NCBI GenBank assembly: GCA_023622385.1
Contig: JAMNZI010000172.1
Location: forward strand, 1-34,247
Origin: Bacillota bacterium
GTDB lineage: Bacteria; Bacillota; Clostridia; Caldicoprobacterales; Caldicoprobacteraceae
Length of the DNA: 34,247 nucleotides
Direction of reading: 5' to 3'
The notes under the pieces are model-generated. The model had not been told where the DNA came from, ran no database searches, and worked only from the letters and a program-made list of their open reading frames with translations. Made by a program: the position numbers and the translations under genes. Every line of letters begins with the position of its first letter. The stretch's first letter is position 1. This document shows, piece by piece, positions 1 through 9,984 of this stretch.

Positions 1-1
1 G

Positions 2-367
2 GAAGAAGCATTTTACCAAGGTTTAAAATACGCCCGGCCAGGATACCGCCTCTCTGACATATCCCACGCCATTCAAACTTTTGTAGAGGGAAAGGGTTAC
101 TCGGTGGTAAAAGCCTTTGTTGGCCATGGGATAGGTCAGAATATGCATGAAGACCCTCAGGTGCCCAATTATGGTCCTCCGGGTAAAGGTGTACGGCTAC
201 GCCCAGGAATGACTTTGGCTATCGAACCCATGATCAATGAGGGGACTGATCAGGTGGTCATACTGGATGACGGGTGGACTGTCGTGACGCAGGATGGCAG
301 CCTATCAGCCCACTATGAGCACACCATTGCCATCACCGATGGCGATCCCGAAATATTGACTCAATGA
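2..367 (+). CDS. map: methionine aminopeptidase, C-terminal fragment (5' end outside window)
   Basis: Open frame continues upstream to the window edge ([25 protein letters not shown]...); motifs [18 protein letters not shown] and [10 protein letters not shown]; located just upstream of KOW/infA. Confidence 0.95.
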   Translation, partial: EEAFYQGLKYARPGYRLSDISHAIQTFVEGKGYSVVKAFVGHGIGQNMHEDPQVPNYGPPGKGVRLRPGMTLAIEPMINEGTDQVVILDDGWTVVTQDGSLSAHYEHTIAITDGDPEILTQ

Positions 368-374
368 GGAGCAG

Positions 375-659
375 GTGAAGGTAATGAATAATGAAATGGA
401 CATAGGGAGAGTCGTATTGGCCAAAGCGGGGCGAGACAAGGGCAGGCATTTTGTGATTGTAGGCAGAATGGACGAAAACTATGTTTTGATTGCCAACGGA
501 AAAACTAGGTCAATAGATAAACCGAAGAAAAAAAAGATAAAGCATCTGGAAGCCAAGCCGCATGTGGTGTATAATGTGAGAGAAAAAATTTTAAACGGTC
601 AGAAGGTATTTGATGCTGAGCTTAAGAAGAGCTTGGAAGCGTTGGGATATGAACAATAG
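375..659 (+). CDS. KOW-domain RNA-binding protein (L14e-like), small ORF between map and infA; start may be ATG 384
   Basis: [26 protein letters not shown]-like motif; conserved map-KOW-infA order in Clostridia. Confidence 0.85.
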   Translation: MKVMNNEMDIGRVVLAKAGRDKGRHFVIVGRMDENYVLIANGKTRSIDKPKKKKIKHLEAKPHVVYNVREKILNGQKVFDAELKKSLEALGYEQ

Positions 660-672
660 GAGGGTGAGCTGT

Positions 673-891
673 TTGGCCAGGGAAGATGTAATTGAGGTTG
701 AGGGCACTGTGGTGGAAGCGTTACCTAATGCGATGTTTCAGGTGGAGCTGGAAAACGGTCATAGGGTTTTAGCCCACCTGTCGGGAAAGCTGCGTATGAA
801 CTTTATACGCATCTTGCCCGGTGACAAGGTAACGGTGGAGCTATCGCCATATGACCTCACTCGTGGCCGAATTACTTGGCGTCTTAAATAA
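673..891 (+). CDS. infA: translation initiation factor IF-1
   Basis: [44 protein letters not shown] start at 673 gives the usual 72 aa with SD AGGAGGGTG at the right spacing; ORF track start at 610 is too long. Confidence 0.95.
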   Translation: MAREDVIEVEGTVVEALPNAMFQVELENGHRVLAHLSGKLRMNFIRILPGDKVTVELSPYDLTRGRITWRLK

Positions 892-906
892 AGGAGGGAT
901 ACAGCG

Positions 907-1020
907 ATGAAGGTGCGACCGTCAGTAAAACCCATATGCGAAAAATGCAAGATCATAAGAAGAAAAGGTAAAATAAGGGTGATTTGTGAAAATCCCAAGC
1001 ACAAACAAAGACAGGGATAA
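907..1020 (+). CDS. rpmJ: 50S ribosomal protein L36 (37 aa, missing from the ORF track)
   Basis: Translation [37 protein letters not shown]; upstream AGGAGG; between infA and rpsM. Confidence 0.97.
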   Translation: MKVRPSVKPICEKCKIIRRKGKIRVICENPKHKQRQG

Positions 1021-1079
1021 TTTAGGGATGTTTTGAAATATGAAAAAAATGGAATAATTAAGAGTACGGAGGTGTGACA

Positions 1080-1466
1080 ATGGCGCGTATTGCCGGTGTT
1101 GATCTGCCCAGAGACAAAAGGGTGGAGATTGCTCTGACATATATCTATGGCATTGGTAGAGCAAAAGCCAATGAGATTTTAGCGGCTACTGGCGTTAATC
1201 CGGATACCAGGGTAAAGGATTTAACTGAAGAAGAAGTAGCCAAGTTAAGGGATTATATCGACAAAAATGTAAAGGTCGAAGGTGATCTTCGCAGGGAAGT
1301 TGCTCTTAATATAAAGAGACTAATAGAAATTGGCTGCTATAGAGGAATAAGGCATAGGAGAGGGCTGCCGGTCCGCGGACAGAGAACGCGTTCCAATGCA
1401 CGTACCCGAAAAGGCCCGAGGCCGGGTATTGGTGCGAGGAAGAAGAAGCAGCAAGGAGGCGTGTGA
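1080..1466 (+). CDS. rpsM: 30S ribosomal protein S13
   Basis: [26 protein letters not shown]...; ATG 1080 with GGAGG upstream. Confidence 0.98.
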   Translation: MARIAGVDLPRDKRVEIALTYIYGIGRAKANEILAATGVNPDTRVKDLTEEEVAKLRDYIDKNVKVEGDLRREVALNIKRLIEIGCYRGIRHRRGLPVRGQRTRSNARTRKGPRPGIGARKKKQQGGV

Positions 1467-1469
1467 TAA

Positions 1470-1862
1470 ATGGCAAAGAAAGCGCGTAGAACCATAAAAA
1501 GACGTGAAAGAAAGAATATAGAACGGGGGATAGCCCATATTCAATCGACTTTCAATAATACCATCGTAACAATAACTGATAGTGCGGGGAATGCCATTAC
1601 GTGGGCAAGCGCTGGTACTGTAGGTTTTAGTGGGACGAAAAAAGGAACCCCCTATGCAGCGCAGCTAGCAGCAGAGTCAGCCGCCAAGGCTGCTATGGAA
1701 CATGGACTCAAGACGGTGGAGGTACACGTAAAAGGTCCTGGAGCTGGACGAGAAGCTGCCATACGTTCGCTGCAGGCTGCGGGGCTTGAAGTAAGCCTCA
1801 TTAAGGATGTTACTCCTATACCTCACAACGGTTGCCGGCCACCCAAACGCAGAAGGGTATAA
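1470..1862 (+). CDS. rpsK: 30S ribosomal protein S11
   Basis: [50 protein letters not shown]. Confidence 0.98.
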   Translation: MAKKARRTIKRRERKNIERGIAHIQSTFNNTIVTITDSAGNAITWASAGTVGFSGTKKGTPYAAQLAAESAAKAAMEHGLKTVEVHVKGPGAGREAAIRSLQAAGLEVSLIKDVTPIPHNGCRPPKRRRV

Positions 1863-1889
1863 AAACAAAGGTTTGGAGGTGTTAAGTGA

Positions 1890-2519
1890 ATGGCTAAATA
1901 TACGGGATCTGTATGCCGGCTTTGCAGGCGCGAGGGCATGAAGCTATATTTGAAAGGGAGCCGCTGCTATAGTGACAAATGCGCTTTTGAAAGAAGGCCT
2001 TTCCCGCCCGGACAACATGGAAGGAATAGAAAAAAGCTTTCGGAATACGGAATTCAGCTGCGCGAAAAGCAGAAGGTCAAGAGAATATATGGCGTACTGG
2101 AGAGGCAGTTTGAAAGATATTTTGGGATGGCTGAGCGCATGAAAGGTGTAACCGGTGAAAATCTCCTGCAGATACTGGAGAGAAGGCTGGACAACGTGGT
2201 GTACCGTATGGGGTTTGCAAGTTCCCGTATGCAAGCACGCCAGTTGGTTCGCCATGGACATTTTACAGTAAACGGTAAGAGGGTGAATATTCCTTCTTAT
2301 CTCGTGAATGTGGGAGATGTAATTGCAGTGGCCGAAAAGAGCGCCGATAAAATGGAGCATTTTAAAGCCCTACGCGAACAAGGACCGGCTGGTAATATAG
2401 TTCAGTGGCTGTCTGTCGATTTTGACAAGCTGGAGGGAACAGTGACTGCATTGCCTACACGCCAGGATATCGATACGCCTATTCAGGAGCACCTGATCGT
2501 TGAGCTGTACTCCAAGTGA
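1890..2519 (+). CDS. rpsD: 30S ribosomal protein S4
   Basis: [44 protein letters not shown]. Confidence 0.98.
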   Translation: MAKYTGSVCRLCRREGMKLYLKGSRCYSDKCAFERRPFPPGQHGRNRKKLSEYGIQLREKQKVKRIYGVLERQFERYFGMAERMKGVTGENLLQILERRLDNVVYRMGFASSRMQARQLVRHGHFTVNGKRVNIPSYLVNVGDVIAVAEKSADKMEHFKALREQGPAGNIVQWLSVDFDKLEGTVTALPTRQDIDTPIQEHLIVELYSK

Positions 2520-2596
2520 TGGCTTGTCACAGGCTGAAAAGCGTCCCGTCCTCGGAGAGGTGTAGTTCAACAACGTGATGAGGAGGGTTTATTTGA

Positions 2597-3544
2597 ATGA
2601 TTGAAATTGAGAAGCCGAGAATAGAGATTGTGGAAATAAGCGAGGACAATCGCTATGGCAAGTTTGTTGTGGAACCCCTGGAAAGAGGGTTTGGCATTAC
2701 CCTTGGCAATTCTTTAAGGAGGGTGTTGCTGTCTTCGTTGCCAGGGGCTGCTGTTACCTCCATTAGGGTAGACGGCGTGCTCCACGAGTTTTCCACGATA
2801 CCAGGCGTGAAGGAGGACCTGGTTGAGATAATCCTCAACCTGAAAGATCTGTGCATAAAGATGGAGACCAACGAGCCGAGGGTTTTGACCATAAATGCCC
2901 AGGGGCCTTGTGAGGTAAAGGCGGGCGATATAATTACCGACGCCGATGTGGAGATTGTAAACCCTGACCTGCACATAGCCACCTTGAATGAAGATGGAAA
3001 GCTCTATATGGAGATGAACGTTGAGAAGGGCAGGGGCTATGTGCCGGCAGAAAAGAATAAGAAGCCGGGGCAGCCCATTGGCATCATTCCCATTGACTCG
3101 ATATTTACTCCCATCAGAAAAGTGAACTTTACGGTGGAGGATACCCGCGTTGGGCAGGTTACCGACTACGATAAGCTGACGCTGGAAGTTTGGACAAATG
3201 GCACCATAAAGCCCGATGAGGCAACCAGCTTGGCTGCAAAAATATTAAGCGAGCATCTAAGCTTGTTTGTCGATTTAACTGACCATGTAAATAACGTCGA
3301 AATCATGGTAGAAAAAGAAGAGGACAAGGAAGAAAAAGTGCTTGAGATGACTATAGAAGAGCTTGACCTCTCCGTTCGCTCCTATAATTGCTTGAAACGC
3401 GCCGGAATCAATACGGTGGGAGAGCTTATACAAAGAACGGAAGAGGACATGATGAAGGTCAGAAACCTGGGCAAAAAATCCCTCGAGGAAGTACAACAAA
3501 AGTTAAGAGCTTTGGGCTTGAGTTTAAAAAAGAAGGAAGAATGA
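2597..3544 (+). CDS. rpoA: DNA-directed RNA polymerase subunit alpha
   Basis: [39 protein letters not shown] and alpha[25 protein letters not shown]. Confidence 0.98.
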   Translation: MIEIEKPRIEIVEISEDNRYGKFVVEPLERGFGITLGNSLRRVLLSSLPGAAVTSIRVDGVLHEFSTIPGVKEDLVEIILNLKDLCIKMETNEPRVLTINAQGPCEVKAGDIITDADVEIVNPDLHIATLNEDGKLYMEMNVEKGRGYVPAEKNKKPGQPIGIIPIDSIFTPIRKVNFTVEDTRVGQVTDYDKLTLEVWTNGTIKPDEATSLAAKILSEHLSLFVDLTDHVNNVEIMVEKEEDKEEKVLEMTIEELDLSVRSYNCLKRAGINTVGELIQRTEEDMMKVRNLGKKSLEEVQQKLRALGLSLKKKEE

Positions 3545-3551
3545 CCTACGA

Positions 3552-3583
3552 GAATGTAAATATTGCAGAATGTAAATATTGCA
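3552..3583. repeat. perfect 2 x 16 bp tandem repeat GAATGTAAATATTGCA between rpoA and rplQ
   Basis: GAATGTAAATATTGCA at 3552-3567 repeated identically at 3568-3583. Confidence 0.97.
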
Positions 3584-3601
3584 TAAGAAGGAGGCGACAA
3601 T

Positions 3602-4117
3602 ATGGCCAGACAGAGAAAGCTGGGTAAGCCAAGCGATCAAAGGCGTGCTCTGCTTCGCAATCAGGTGTCGGCTTTGCTGTGGCATGGTAAGATAGTTACA
3701 ACAGAAGCCAGAGCTAAAGAAGTGCGGCGCATCGCTGAAAAGCTTATTCACTATGCCGTAGAGGAATACGATAAAACGGTAAAGGTACAGAAAGAGGTCA
3801 ACAATGAAAAGGGTCAGACTGTTACCATAGAGGTTACCAATGATGCTCCTTCCAAACTGAACGCTCGAAGGAAGATGATGGCTTTCCTTTATGATTTGCG
3901 TGAACCTAAGAGCCGTGAGGAAACCAAGAAGGAATACAAACAGCGCATGAGAGAGATAAGGCATCCTCTTATAGAGAAGCTGTTTAATGAATATGGTCCT
4001 AAATACAGGACTAGGAATCAGGAGAAAAACTGCGCCGGAGGTTATACCAGGATTATCAAGCTAGGACCCAGAAGAGGGGATGGGGCTGAACAGGTTATCA
4101 TAGAGTTGGTAGATTGA
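3602..4117 (+). CDS. rplQ: 50S ribosomal protein L17 (long 171 aa form)
   Basis: [44 protein letters not shown] ... [26 protein letters not shown]. Confidence 0.97.
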   Translation: MARQRKLGKPSDQRRALLRNQVSALLWHGKIVTTEARAKEVRRIAEKLIHYAVEEYDKTVKVQKEVNNEKGQTVTIEVTNDAPSKLNARRKMMAFLYDLREPKSREETKKEYKQRMREIRHPLIEKLFNEYGPKYRTRNQEKNCAGGYTRIIKLGPRRGDGAEQVIIELVD

Positions 4118-4126
4118 TTTTGACAG

Positions 4127-4159
4127 TGGATTAAGTGTTACACTTAATCCATAATTTTT
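4127..4159 (+). terminator. 11-bp perfect hairpin plus short T-tract after rplQ; may instead be an operator dyad (see findings)
   Basis: TGGATTAAGTG-TTA-CACTTAATCCA followed by TAATTTTTA. Confidence 0.55.
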
Positions 4160-4188
4160 ATCATAGAAGTTAATTTAAGGAGAGAGCT

Positions 4189-5025
4189 ATGGAACCTATC
4201 ATTAGGTTACAGGATCTACGATTTGAGTACTTGAGTTTTGAGGGAGAGGAGATTGCTGCACTAAACGGGGTAACCCTTGATATCCAAAAGGGGGAGTTTG
4301 TTGCAATCATCGGACACAATGGCTCTGGGAAATCCACGCTGGCCAAACATCTCAATGCACTGCTGCGCCCGAGTAGCGGTGTGGTGTGGATAAAGGGGAT
4401 GGATACCAGAGACGAGGATAAGCTGTGGGAGATACGGCAGACAGCGGGTATGGTCTTCCAAAATCCCGATAACCAGCTGGTGGCCACGGTTGTGGAAGAG
4501 GATGTAGCTTTTGGCCCAGAAAACTTAGGTCTTCCCCCTGAAGAGATACGGAAAAGGGTAGACGAGGCTCTCAAGGTTGTGGGCATGCAGGAGTATGCTC
4601 AGGCGGCTCCTCATTATCTCTCCGGAGGCCAGAAACAAAGGGTTGCCATAGCCGGCATCCTTGCCATGAAGCCTGAAATAATTGTATTGGACGAACCTAC
4701 TGCCATGCTGGACCCTGTTGGACGGCATGAAGTGATGGAAACCATCAAGTATTTAAACAAGCATGAGGGAATTACCGTCGTCCATATAACCCACTATATG
4801 GAAGAAGCGGTTGATGCCGACAGGGTTATCGTAATGGAACAGGGCAAGATAGTACTTCAAGGGACGCCACGGCAGGTATTTTCCCAGGTCAAGGTTTTAA
4901 AGGAGATAGGGCTAGATGTGCCCCAGGTAACTGAATTGGCTTACAGGCTTAAAGCCGAAGGGCTGGATATTCCCCTGGATGTTTTAAAAGTAGAAGAGAT
5001 GGTGGATGCCATATGCCGATTGTAG
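4189..5025 (+). CDS. ecfA1: ECF transporter energy-coupling ATPase A1
   Basis: Walker [19 protein letters not shown], signature [13 protein letters not shown], Walker [14 protein letters not shown]; followed by second ATPase and EcfT. Confidence 0.95.
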   Translation: MEPIIRLQDLRFEYLSFEGEEIAALNGVTLDIQKGEFVAIIGHNGSGKSTLAKHLNALLRPSSGVVWIKGMDTRDEDKLWEIRQTAGMVFQNPDNQLVATVVEEDVAFGPENLGLPPEEIRKRVDEALKVVGMQEYAQAAPHYLSGGQKQRVAIAGILAMKPEIIVLDEPTAMLDPVGRHEVMETIKYLNKHEGITVVHITHYMEEAVDADRVIVMEQGKIVLQGTPRQVFSQVKVLKEIGLDVPQVTELAYRLKAEGLDIPLDVLKVEEMVDAICRL

Positions 5026-5873
5026 TTGAACACTTAACTCACGTATATATGCCGGGCAGCCCTTTCGAATCGCTGGCTTTGGACGATGTCAGCTTTGAGA
5101 TTCGGGATGGAGAATTTGTAGGCCTCATTGGCCATACCGGTTCGGGAAAATCTACGCTGGTACAGCACCTCAATGGGCTTTTAAAGCCGACCAGTGGAAG
5201 GGTAGTAGTAGATGACATTGAGATCACAAGCGACAGCAAAGTGCCCAAGAGGCTCAGGCAGCATGTAGGGTTGGTGTTTCAGTATCCCGAGCATCAGCTG
5301 TTTGAGGAGACGGTGTACCAGGATATCGCCTTTGGGCCTAGAAACTTGAACCTTCCCGAGGAAGAAGTGGAGAGAAGGGTAAAGGAGGCCATGGCACTGG
5401 TAGGCTTGGACTTTGAAACCATAAAGGACCGCTCACCCTTTGAGATCAGCGGTGGGCAGAGAAGAAGGGTGGCCATTGCGGGGGTACTCGCCATGGAGCC
5501 CAGAATTCTCATCTTAGATGAGCCTACTGCTGGTCTGGACCCTCGGGGAAGAGACGAGATTTTAAGCCAGATAAAGAACCTCCATGAGCAGCGCGGCATG
5601 ACCATCATCCTGGTTTCCCACAGTATGGAGGATATTGCCAGATTGGTAGACAGGATCATGGTGATGAACAGGGGCAAAATAGCTTTGATGGGCAAACCAG
5701 AAGAGGTCTTTTCCTGCGTGGATGAGCTCCATGCTATGGGGCTGGGAATTCCCCAAATAACCCATGTGATGAGGGCTTTAAGAGCAAAAGGGATGGATGT
5801 ACCTGACAACATCTATACCGTGGAACAAGCTGTAAAGGTCATACTGGAGAGGATAAGGGGGAATAGAAAATGA
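5013..5873 (+). CDS. ecfA2: ECF transporter energy-coupling ATPase A2
   Basis: [59 protein letters not shown]; overlaps ecfA1 end. Confidence 0.95.
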   Translation: MPIVVEHLTHVYMPGSPFESLALDDVSFEIRDGEFVGLIGHTGSGKSTLVQHLNGLLKPTSGRVVVDDIEITSDSKVPKRLRQHVGLVFQYPEHQLFEETVYQDIAFGPRNLNLPEEEVERRVKEAMALVGLDFETIKDRSPFEISGGQRRRVAIAGVLAMEPRILILDEPTAGLDPRGRDEILSQIKNLHEQRGMTIILVSHSMEDIARLVDRIMVMNRGKIALMGKPEEVFSCVDELHAMGLGIPQITHVMRALRAKGMDVPDNIYTVEQAVKVILERIRGNRK

Positions 5874-6673
5874 TTAGGGACATCACCATAGGGCAATTTT
5901 TCCCCGGTCAGTCGATAATACATAAGCTTGATCCACGGGTTAAGATTGCATTGACCTTTGCTTTTATAGTAATAATATTTTTTGCTAAAACCTACGTGGG
6001 ATATGGGCTGATCTTTGCCTATATAGCCTTTGCAGTGTGGCTCTCACAGGTTCCTGTTCGGTACATCCTGAGAGGGCTTAAACCCCTGCTTTTCATAATA
6101 GTTTTGACTTTTTTGATAAACGTCTTTTTTACTCCGGGTAGCAAGGTGTTATTTCGGATTTGGGCCTTTAAATTTACCCAGGAAGGGTTGAATCAAGGAA
6201 TCTTTATGACCCTGCGGTTGGTGCTTTTGGTGGTGGGGACTTCGCTACTTACCCTGACTACTTCACCCATATCTTTAACCGATGGCATTGAGCGCCTGCT
6301 CCAGCCGCTTCAGGTTATTAGGTTCCCGGCTCATGAGCTGGCCATGATGATGACCATTGCCCTGCGTTTTATCCCTACTTTGCTGGAGGAGACCGACAAG
6401 ATAATGAAGGCGCAAATGGCGAGGGGAGCAGATTTTGAGAGCGGCAATCTGTTTCAAAGGGCCAAGGCACTGGTACCGCTTCTGGTGCCGCTGTTTATAA
6501 GCGCTTTCAGAAGGGCCGATGAGTTGGCCATGGCCATGGAGTCGCGTTGTTATCGCGGCGGACAAAACCGTACGCGCATGAAAATACTTAAGACCACCAG
6601 GAGGGATTACCTGGCAGTGGCGGTAACGCTATTGCTGATTGCGGGTATACTCCTGGATAGCTATGTACTATAG
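5870..6673 (+). CDS. ecfT: ECF transporter transmembrane protein EcfT
   Basis: IGQFFPGQSIIHKLDPRVKI and AQMARGADFESG / AMESRCYRGG coupling-helix motifs. Confidence 0.95.
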   Translation: MIRDITIGQFFPGQSIIHKLDPRVKIALTFAFIVIIFFAKTYVGYGLIFAYIAFAVWLSQVPVRYILRGLKPLLFIIVLTFLINVFFTPGSKVLFRIWAFKFTQEGLNQGIFMTLRLVLLVVGTSLLTLTTSPISLTDGIERLLQPLQVIRFPAHELAMMMTIALRFIPTLLEETDKIMKAQMARGADFESGNLFQRAKALVPLLVPLFISAFRRADELAMAMESRCYRGGQNRTRMKILKTTRRDYLAVAVTLLLIAGILLDSYVL

Positions 6674-6688
6674 CGGGAGCATGGGCCC

Positions 6689-7426
6689 ATGAGAAACATA
6701 AAACTCGTGCTAGAGTATGACGGTACTAACTATGCTGGTTGGCAGAGGCAGAAGAACGCCCTTGCCATTCAACAGGTGTTAGAGGGGGCTTTATATGAGC
6801 TTACCGGAGAAAAAGTCACGGTTATAGGTGCGGGGAGGACGGACAGCGGCGTGCATGCACGGGGCCAGGTTGCCAATTTTTTTACAGCTTCAAGGATTCC
6901 TGCTGAACGGTTTAGCTTTGCCTTAAATTCAGTATTGCCTTCCGATATTCGAGTGCTCGAGTCCCAGGAAGCTCCCCATGACTTTCATGCCAGATATTGG
7001 GCCAAGGCCAAGCACTATAGCTATTCGATATGTGTAAGGCCGCATGCTCCTGCAATAGCTAGAAATTATTACTATCACGTATCCGATGTTTTAGATGTCG
7101 ATGCAATGAAAGCTGCAACCCGGTATATCATAGGTACCCATGACTTTAGGGCTTTTCAAAGTGCTGGCAGCAGCGTTAAAAACACCGTGAGAACGGTATA
7201 CGAGGCCTATTGGATGTGGGAACCTCCGTGTTATCTCTATTTCCATATTAAGGGGAATGGCTTTTTATATAATATGGTGCGCATCCTTGTTGGCACCTTT
7301 ATAGAGGTGGGGCGGCATAAGATGCTGGAGTCTGATATAAGGCAAATTCTGGAGTCGGGAGACAGGGAGAAGGCAGGGCCAACAGCGCCCGCCCACGGCT
7401 TATGTCTCGAAAGGGTATACTATTGA
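6689..7426 (+). CDS. truA: tRNA pseudouridine synthase A (positions 38-40)
   Basis: LVLEYDGTNYAGWQRQ, GAGRTDSGVHARGQVANF. Confidence 0.97.
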   Translation: MRNIKLVLEYDGTNYAGWQRQKNALAIQQVLEGALYELTGEKVTVIGAGRTDSGVHARGQVANFFTASRIPAERFSFALNSVLPSDIRVLESQEAPHDFHARYWAKAKHYSYSICVRPHAPAIARNYYYHVSDVLDVDAMKAATRYIIGTHDFRAFQSAGSSVKNTVRTVYEAYWMWEPPCYLYFHIKGNGFLYNMVRILVGTFIEVGRHKMLESDIRQILESGDREKAGPTAPAHGLCLERVYY

Positions 7427-7455
7427 TAATCCTATTCAATGGGGAGGATTGCTTT

Positions 7456-7911
7456 ATGAAGGATAAAAATATATTGGAGAATAGGGTAATCACACAAATA
7501 GGGATCATCGTTCGCGATATTGAAGCTGTTTCGGAGGCGTATGCTACTTTTTTCGGAGTGGAAAAACCTCAGTGGTTCTGGACCGACGGTTACGAAAAGG
7601 CGCATACTGAATTTTATGGCCAGCCCAGTCAAGCGCGGGCAAAGTTGGCTTTTTTTGATATGGGGTCAGTGCAGTTGGAGCTAATTGAACCTGATGAGAA
7701 TCCAAGCACCTGGAGAGAGTTCTTGGATAAACACGGCGAGGGCGTACATCACATAGCCTTTGTCATAAAGGATATGGATGGAAAAATAAAAAGGCTGGAA
7801 CAAAATGGGATGGGATTGATACAGCGAGGGGATTATGATGGAGGGCGTTATGCCTATATAGATACGCTAAAGCAGTTGAAGGTGTTAATTGAATTGTTAG
7901 AGAATTTTTAA
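7456..7911 (+). CDS. VOC (glyoxalase/dioxygenase) superfamily protein, methylmalonyl-CoA epimerase-like
   Basis: ITQIGIIVRDIEAVSEAYATFFGV ... VQLELIEPDENPSTWREFLDKHGEGVHHIAFVIKDMDGKIKRLEQNG; ATG 7456 preceded by GGGGAGG. Confidence 0.85.
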   Translation: MKDKNILENRVITQIGIIVRDIEAVSEAYATFFGVEKPQWFWTDGYEKAHTEFYGQPSQARAKLAFFDMGSVQLELIEPDENPSTWREFLDKHGEGVHHIAFVIKDMDGKIKRLEQNGMGLIQRGDYDGGRYAYIDTLKQLKVLIELLENF

Positions 7912-7951
7912 GGGTTGCGTAAAATGGTAAAATGAATTGGGATTTTTGGCC

Positions 7952-7980
7952 TTGACAGCTTGAAGGCCTTGTATTACAAT
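7952..7980 (+). promoter_or_regulatory. sigmaA-type promoter for rplM-rpsI
   Basis: TTGACA (7952-7957), 17 nt spacer, TACAAT (7975-7980). Confidence 0.85.
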
Positions 7981-8245
7981 ATAGTCTAGTTTTAATGTGC
8001 TCTGTTAGCCCCGGATGTTATTGAAAATGTATTTTGCACTGCTACCAAATCTGCCGTAGGGCAGTGTAGATCGAGGTAAGGGTAAGTTTATGTTTTATGG
8101 CACGCTTTTAATAAATTGGTTGTAGAAGGATAAGAACTTTGACGAAAAATGGAAGGCGATTTTTCTTGGAACACTTTGATTAACTAAAGGTTGATAGGAT
8201 GACATGCTGTTATTTGGATAATCGAGCGGAATAGGAGGAAAGGCT

Positions 8246-8674
8246 ATGAAGACGTATGTAGCTAAGCCGGATAAGATTACTAGAAAGTGGTATGTTGTGG
8301 ATGCGACCGATAAGCCGTTAGGCAGGTTGGCGTCTCAAATCGCTAAGATATTGAGGGGTAAGCATAAACCCATTTATACTCCCCATGTGGATACCGGTGA
8401 TTATGTGATAGTCATCAATGCTGAAAAGGTTAAGTTGACGGGTAAAAAGCTTGATAAGAAGTTCTATCGCTATCATACGCTGTACCCTGGAGGGTTAAGA
8501 GAGATTCCTTACAGGCAGCTTTTGGAGACCAAGCCTGCGTTTGTAATATATCATGCAGTGAAAGGAATGTTGCCCCACAACAGGTTGGGACGTAAGATGC
8601 TCAAAAAGTTAAAGGTATATGCTGGGCCAAATCATAAGCATGAGGCTCAACAGCCCGAAATGCTTGAACTGTAA
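8246..8674 (+). CDS. rplM: 50S ribosomal protein L13
   Basis: [49 protein letters not shown]. Confidence 0.98.
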   Translation: MKTYVAKPDKITRKWYVVDATDKPLGRLASQIAKILRGKHKPIYTPHVDTGDYVIVINAEKVKLTGKKLDKKFYRYHTLYPGGLREIPYRQLLETKPAFVIYHAVKGMLPHNRLGRKMLKKLKVYAGPNHKHEAQQPEMLEL

Positions 8675-8701
8675 TGAAGGTCGGGAAAGGAGAGATATGC
8701 G

Positions 8702-9094
8702 TTGGCTAACATACAGTATTATGGGACGGGTAGAAGAAAGACCTCTGTAGCTAGGGTACGGCTTATCCCAGGGGAAGGCAAAATAGTTATCAATGGTCGC
8801 GATATCAATGATTATTTTGGAGTGGAAACGCTGCGGGTCATAGTGAAGCAACCGTTAGAACTGACAGGTACTATGGGCAAATTTGACGTCATAGCGAAGG
8901 TTGAAGGAGGCGGCTTTAGCGGACAGGCTGGTGCTGTCAGGCATGGCATTTCCAGGGCACTGTTAAAGGTGGATGAAGGTTTTCGCCCTGTACTTAAAAA
9001 AGCAGGCTTCTTAACGCGCGATCCGCGAATGAAGGAGAGAAAGAAGTACGGGTTGAAGGGTGCCCGAAGAGCGCCTCAATTCTCCAAGAGATGA
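8702..9094 (+). CDS. rpsI: 30S ribosomal protein S9 (TTG start)
   Basis: [35 protein letters not shown] ... [17 protein letters not shown]. Confidence 0.98.
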   Translation: MANIQYYGTGRRKTSVARVRLIPGEGKIVINGRDINDYFGVETLRVIVKQPLELTGTMGKFDVIAKVEGGGFSGQAGAVRHGISRALLKVDEGFRPVLKKAGFLTRDPRMKERKKYGLKGARRAPQFSKR

Positions 9095-9100
9095 AGACGG

Positions 9101-9139
9101 AAAGACCGCCAGAGATCGTTCTCGTGGCGGTCTTTTTTT
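9101..9139 (+). terminator. intrinsic terminator after rpsI
   Basis: AAAGACCGCCA-GAGA-TCGT-TCTC-G-TGGCGGTCTTTTTTT. Confidence 0.95.
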
Positions 9140-9258
9140 ATGCAATATTTTTGAGGAATACGACGGTATAACCTCTGTTTTGTAGGGAGGGCTGTAGGCG
9201 ATAAGTAGGTGCACATTAAGGCATTTTGTGCGTATATTATTATGGATATTTAAACAGT

Positions 9259-9984
9259 TCATTTAAATATGCCCTTGTATCTGTCTTCTTGATATTCCGT
9301 TATGTCCATCATAACCGCGGCTAAGCTTTTGTTATCCTTGCGAATATCATCGATGTAGATGTCGGCCTTTATTCTTCCATGCCTGAGGATGATGGCCCTA
9401 TCTATGAAATTCTCTATATCCTCTATTATGTGGGTTGATATGAGTATGGTTTCATCTTGCTTTAAGCTGGATATCAGAAGCTTCAAAAAATCCCTCCTGG
9501 TAAACATGTCATTGCCTCGGAATGGTTCATCCATTAGTATATACTGAGCGCCTTTTGAAAACCCAGCTGATATTTCCAGCTTTGATCTTTGCCCTGTAGA
9601 GAATGCCCTGATCTTTTTATGAGGGTCTATTTCAAAAAAGTTAAGCAGTTTCATATATAGCTCTAAGTTGAAGCTGGGTATGAAATCTGAGAGAAATACG
9701 CCGTATTCATAGGGCGTCATCCAGGGGAAGTAACTGCCTTCTTCGGTTATGAAAGCCATTTTGTTGTACATCTGATATGGGGGTTTACCTTCAATTAGTA
9801 CCTCGCCTTCTTCAAGCTCTGTAAGTCCCATGATCGCCTTGAGCAGGGTAGTTTTTCCCGAGCCGTTTTCGCCCAGTATGCCAACGATTTCGCCTTTGTT
9901 TATCTTAGCGCTGGCCTTATATAGTCCCAGGCCTTTGTTTCCGTAGTATTTTGTAACGTTCTTAATCTCAATCATGTCCGTCAC
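9259..9984 (-). CDS. ABC transporter ATP-binding protein (YtrB-like)
   Basis: Walker A GILGENGSGKTTLLKAI, divergent signature FSTGQRSKLEI, Walker B YILMDEPFRGND, H-loop STHIIED; 4-nt GTGA overlap with upstream gene. Confidence 0.92.
   Translation of the reverse strand: MTDMIEIKNVTKYYGNKGLGLYKASAKINKGEIVGILGENGSGKTTLLKAIMGLTELEEGEVLIEGKPPYQMYNKMAFITEEGSYFPWMTPYEYGVFLSDFIPSFNLELYMKLLNFFEIDPHKKIRAFSTGQRSKLEISAGFSKGAQYILMDEPFRGNDMFTRRDFLKLLISSLKQDETILISTHIIEDIENFIDRAIILRHGRIKADIYIDDIRKDNKSLAAVMMDITEYQEDRYKGIFK

Noticed and set aside
3388-3627. 79 aa ORF spanning rpoA end and rplQ start
   Set aside because: Out-of-frame reading of rpoA and its intergenic region
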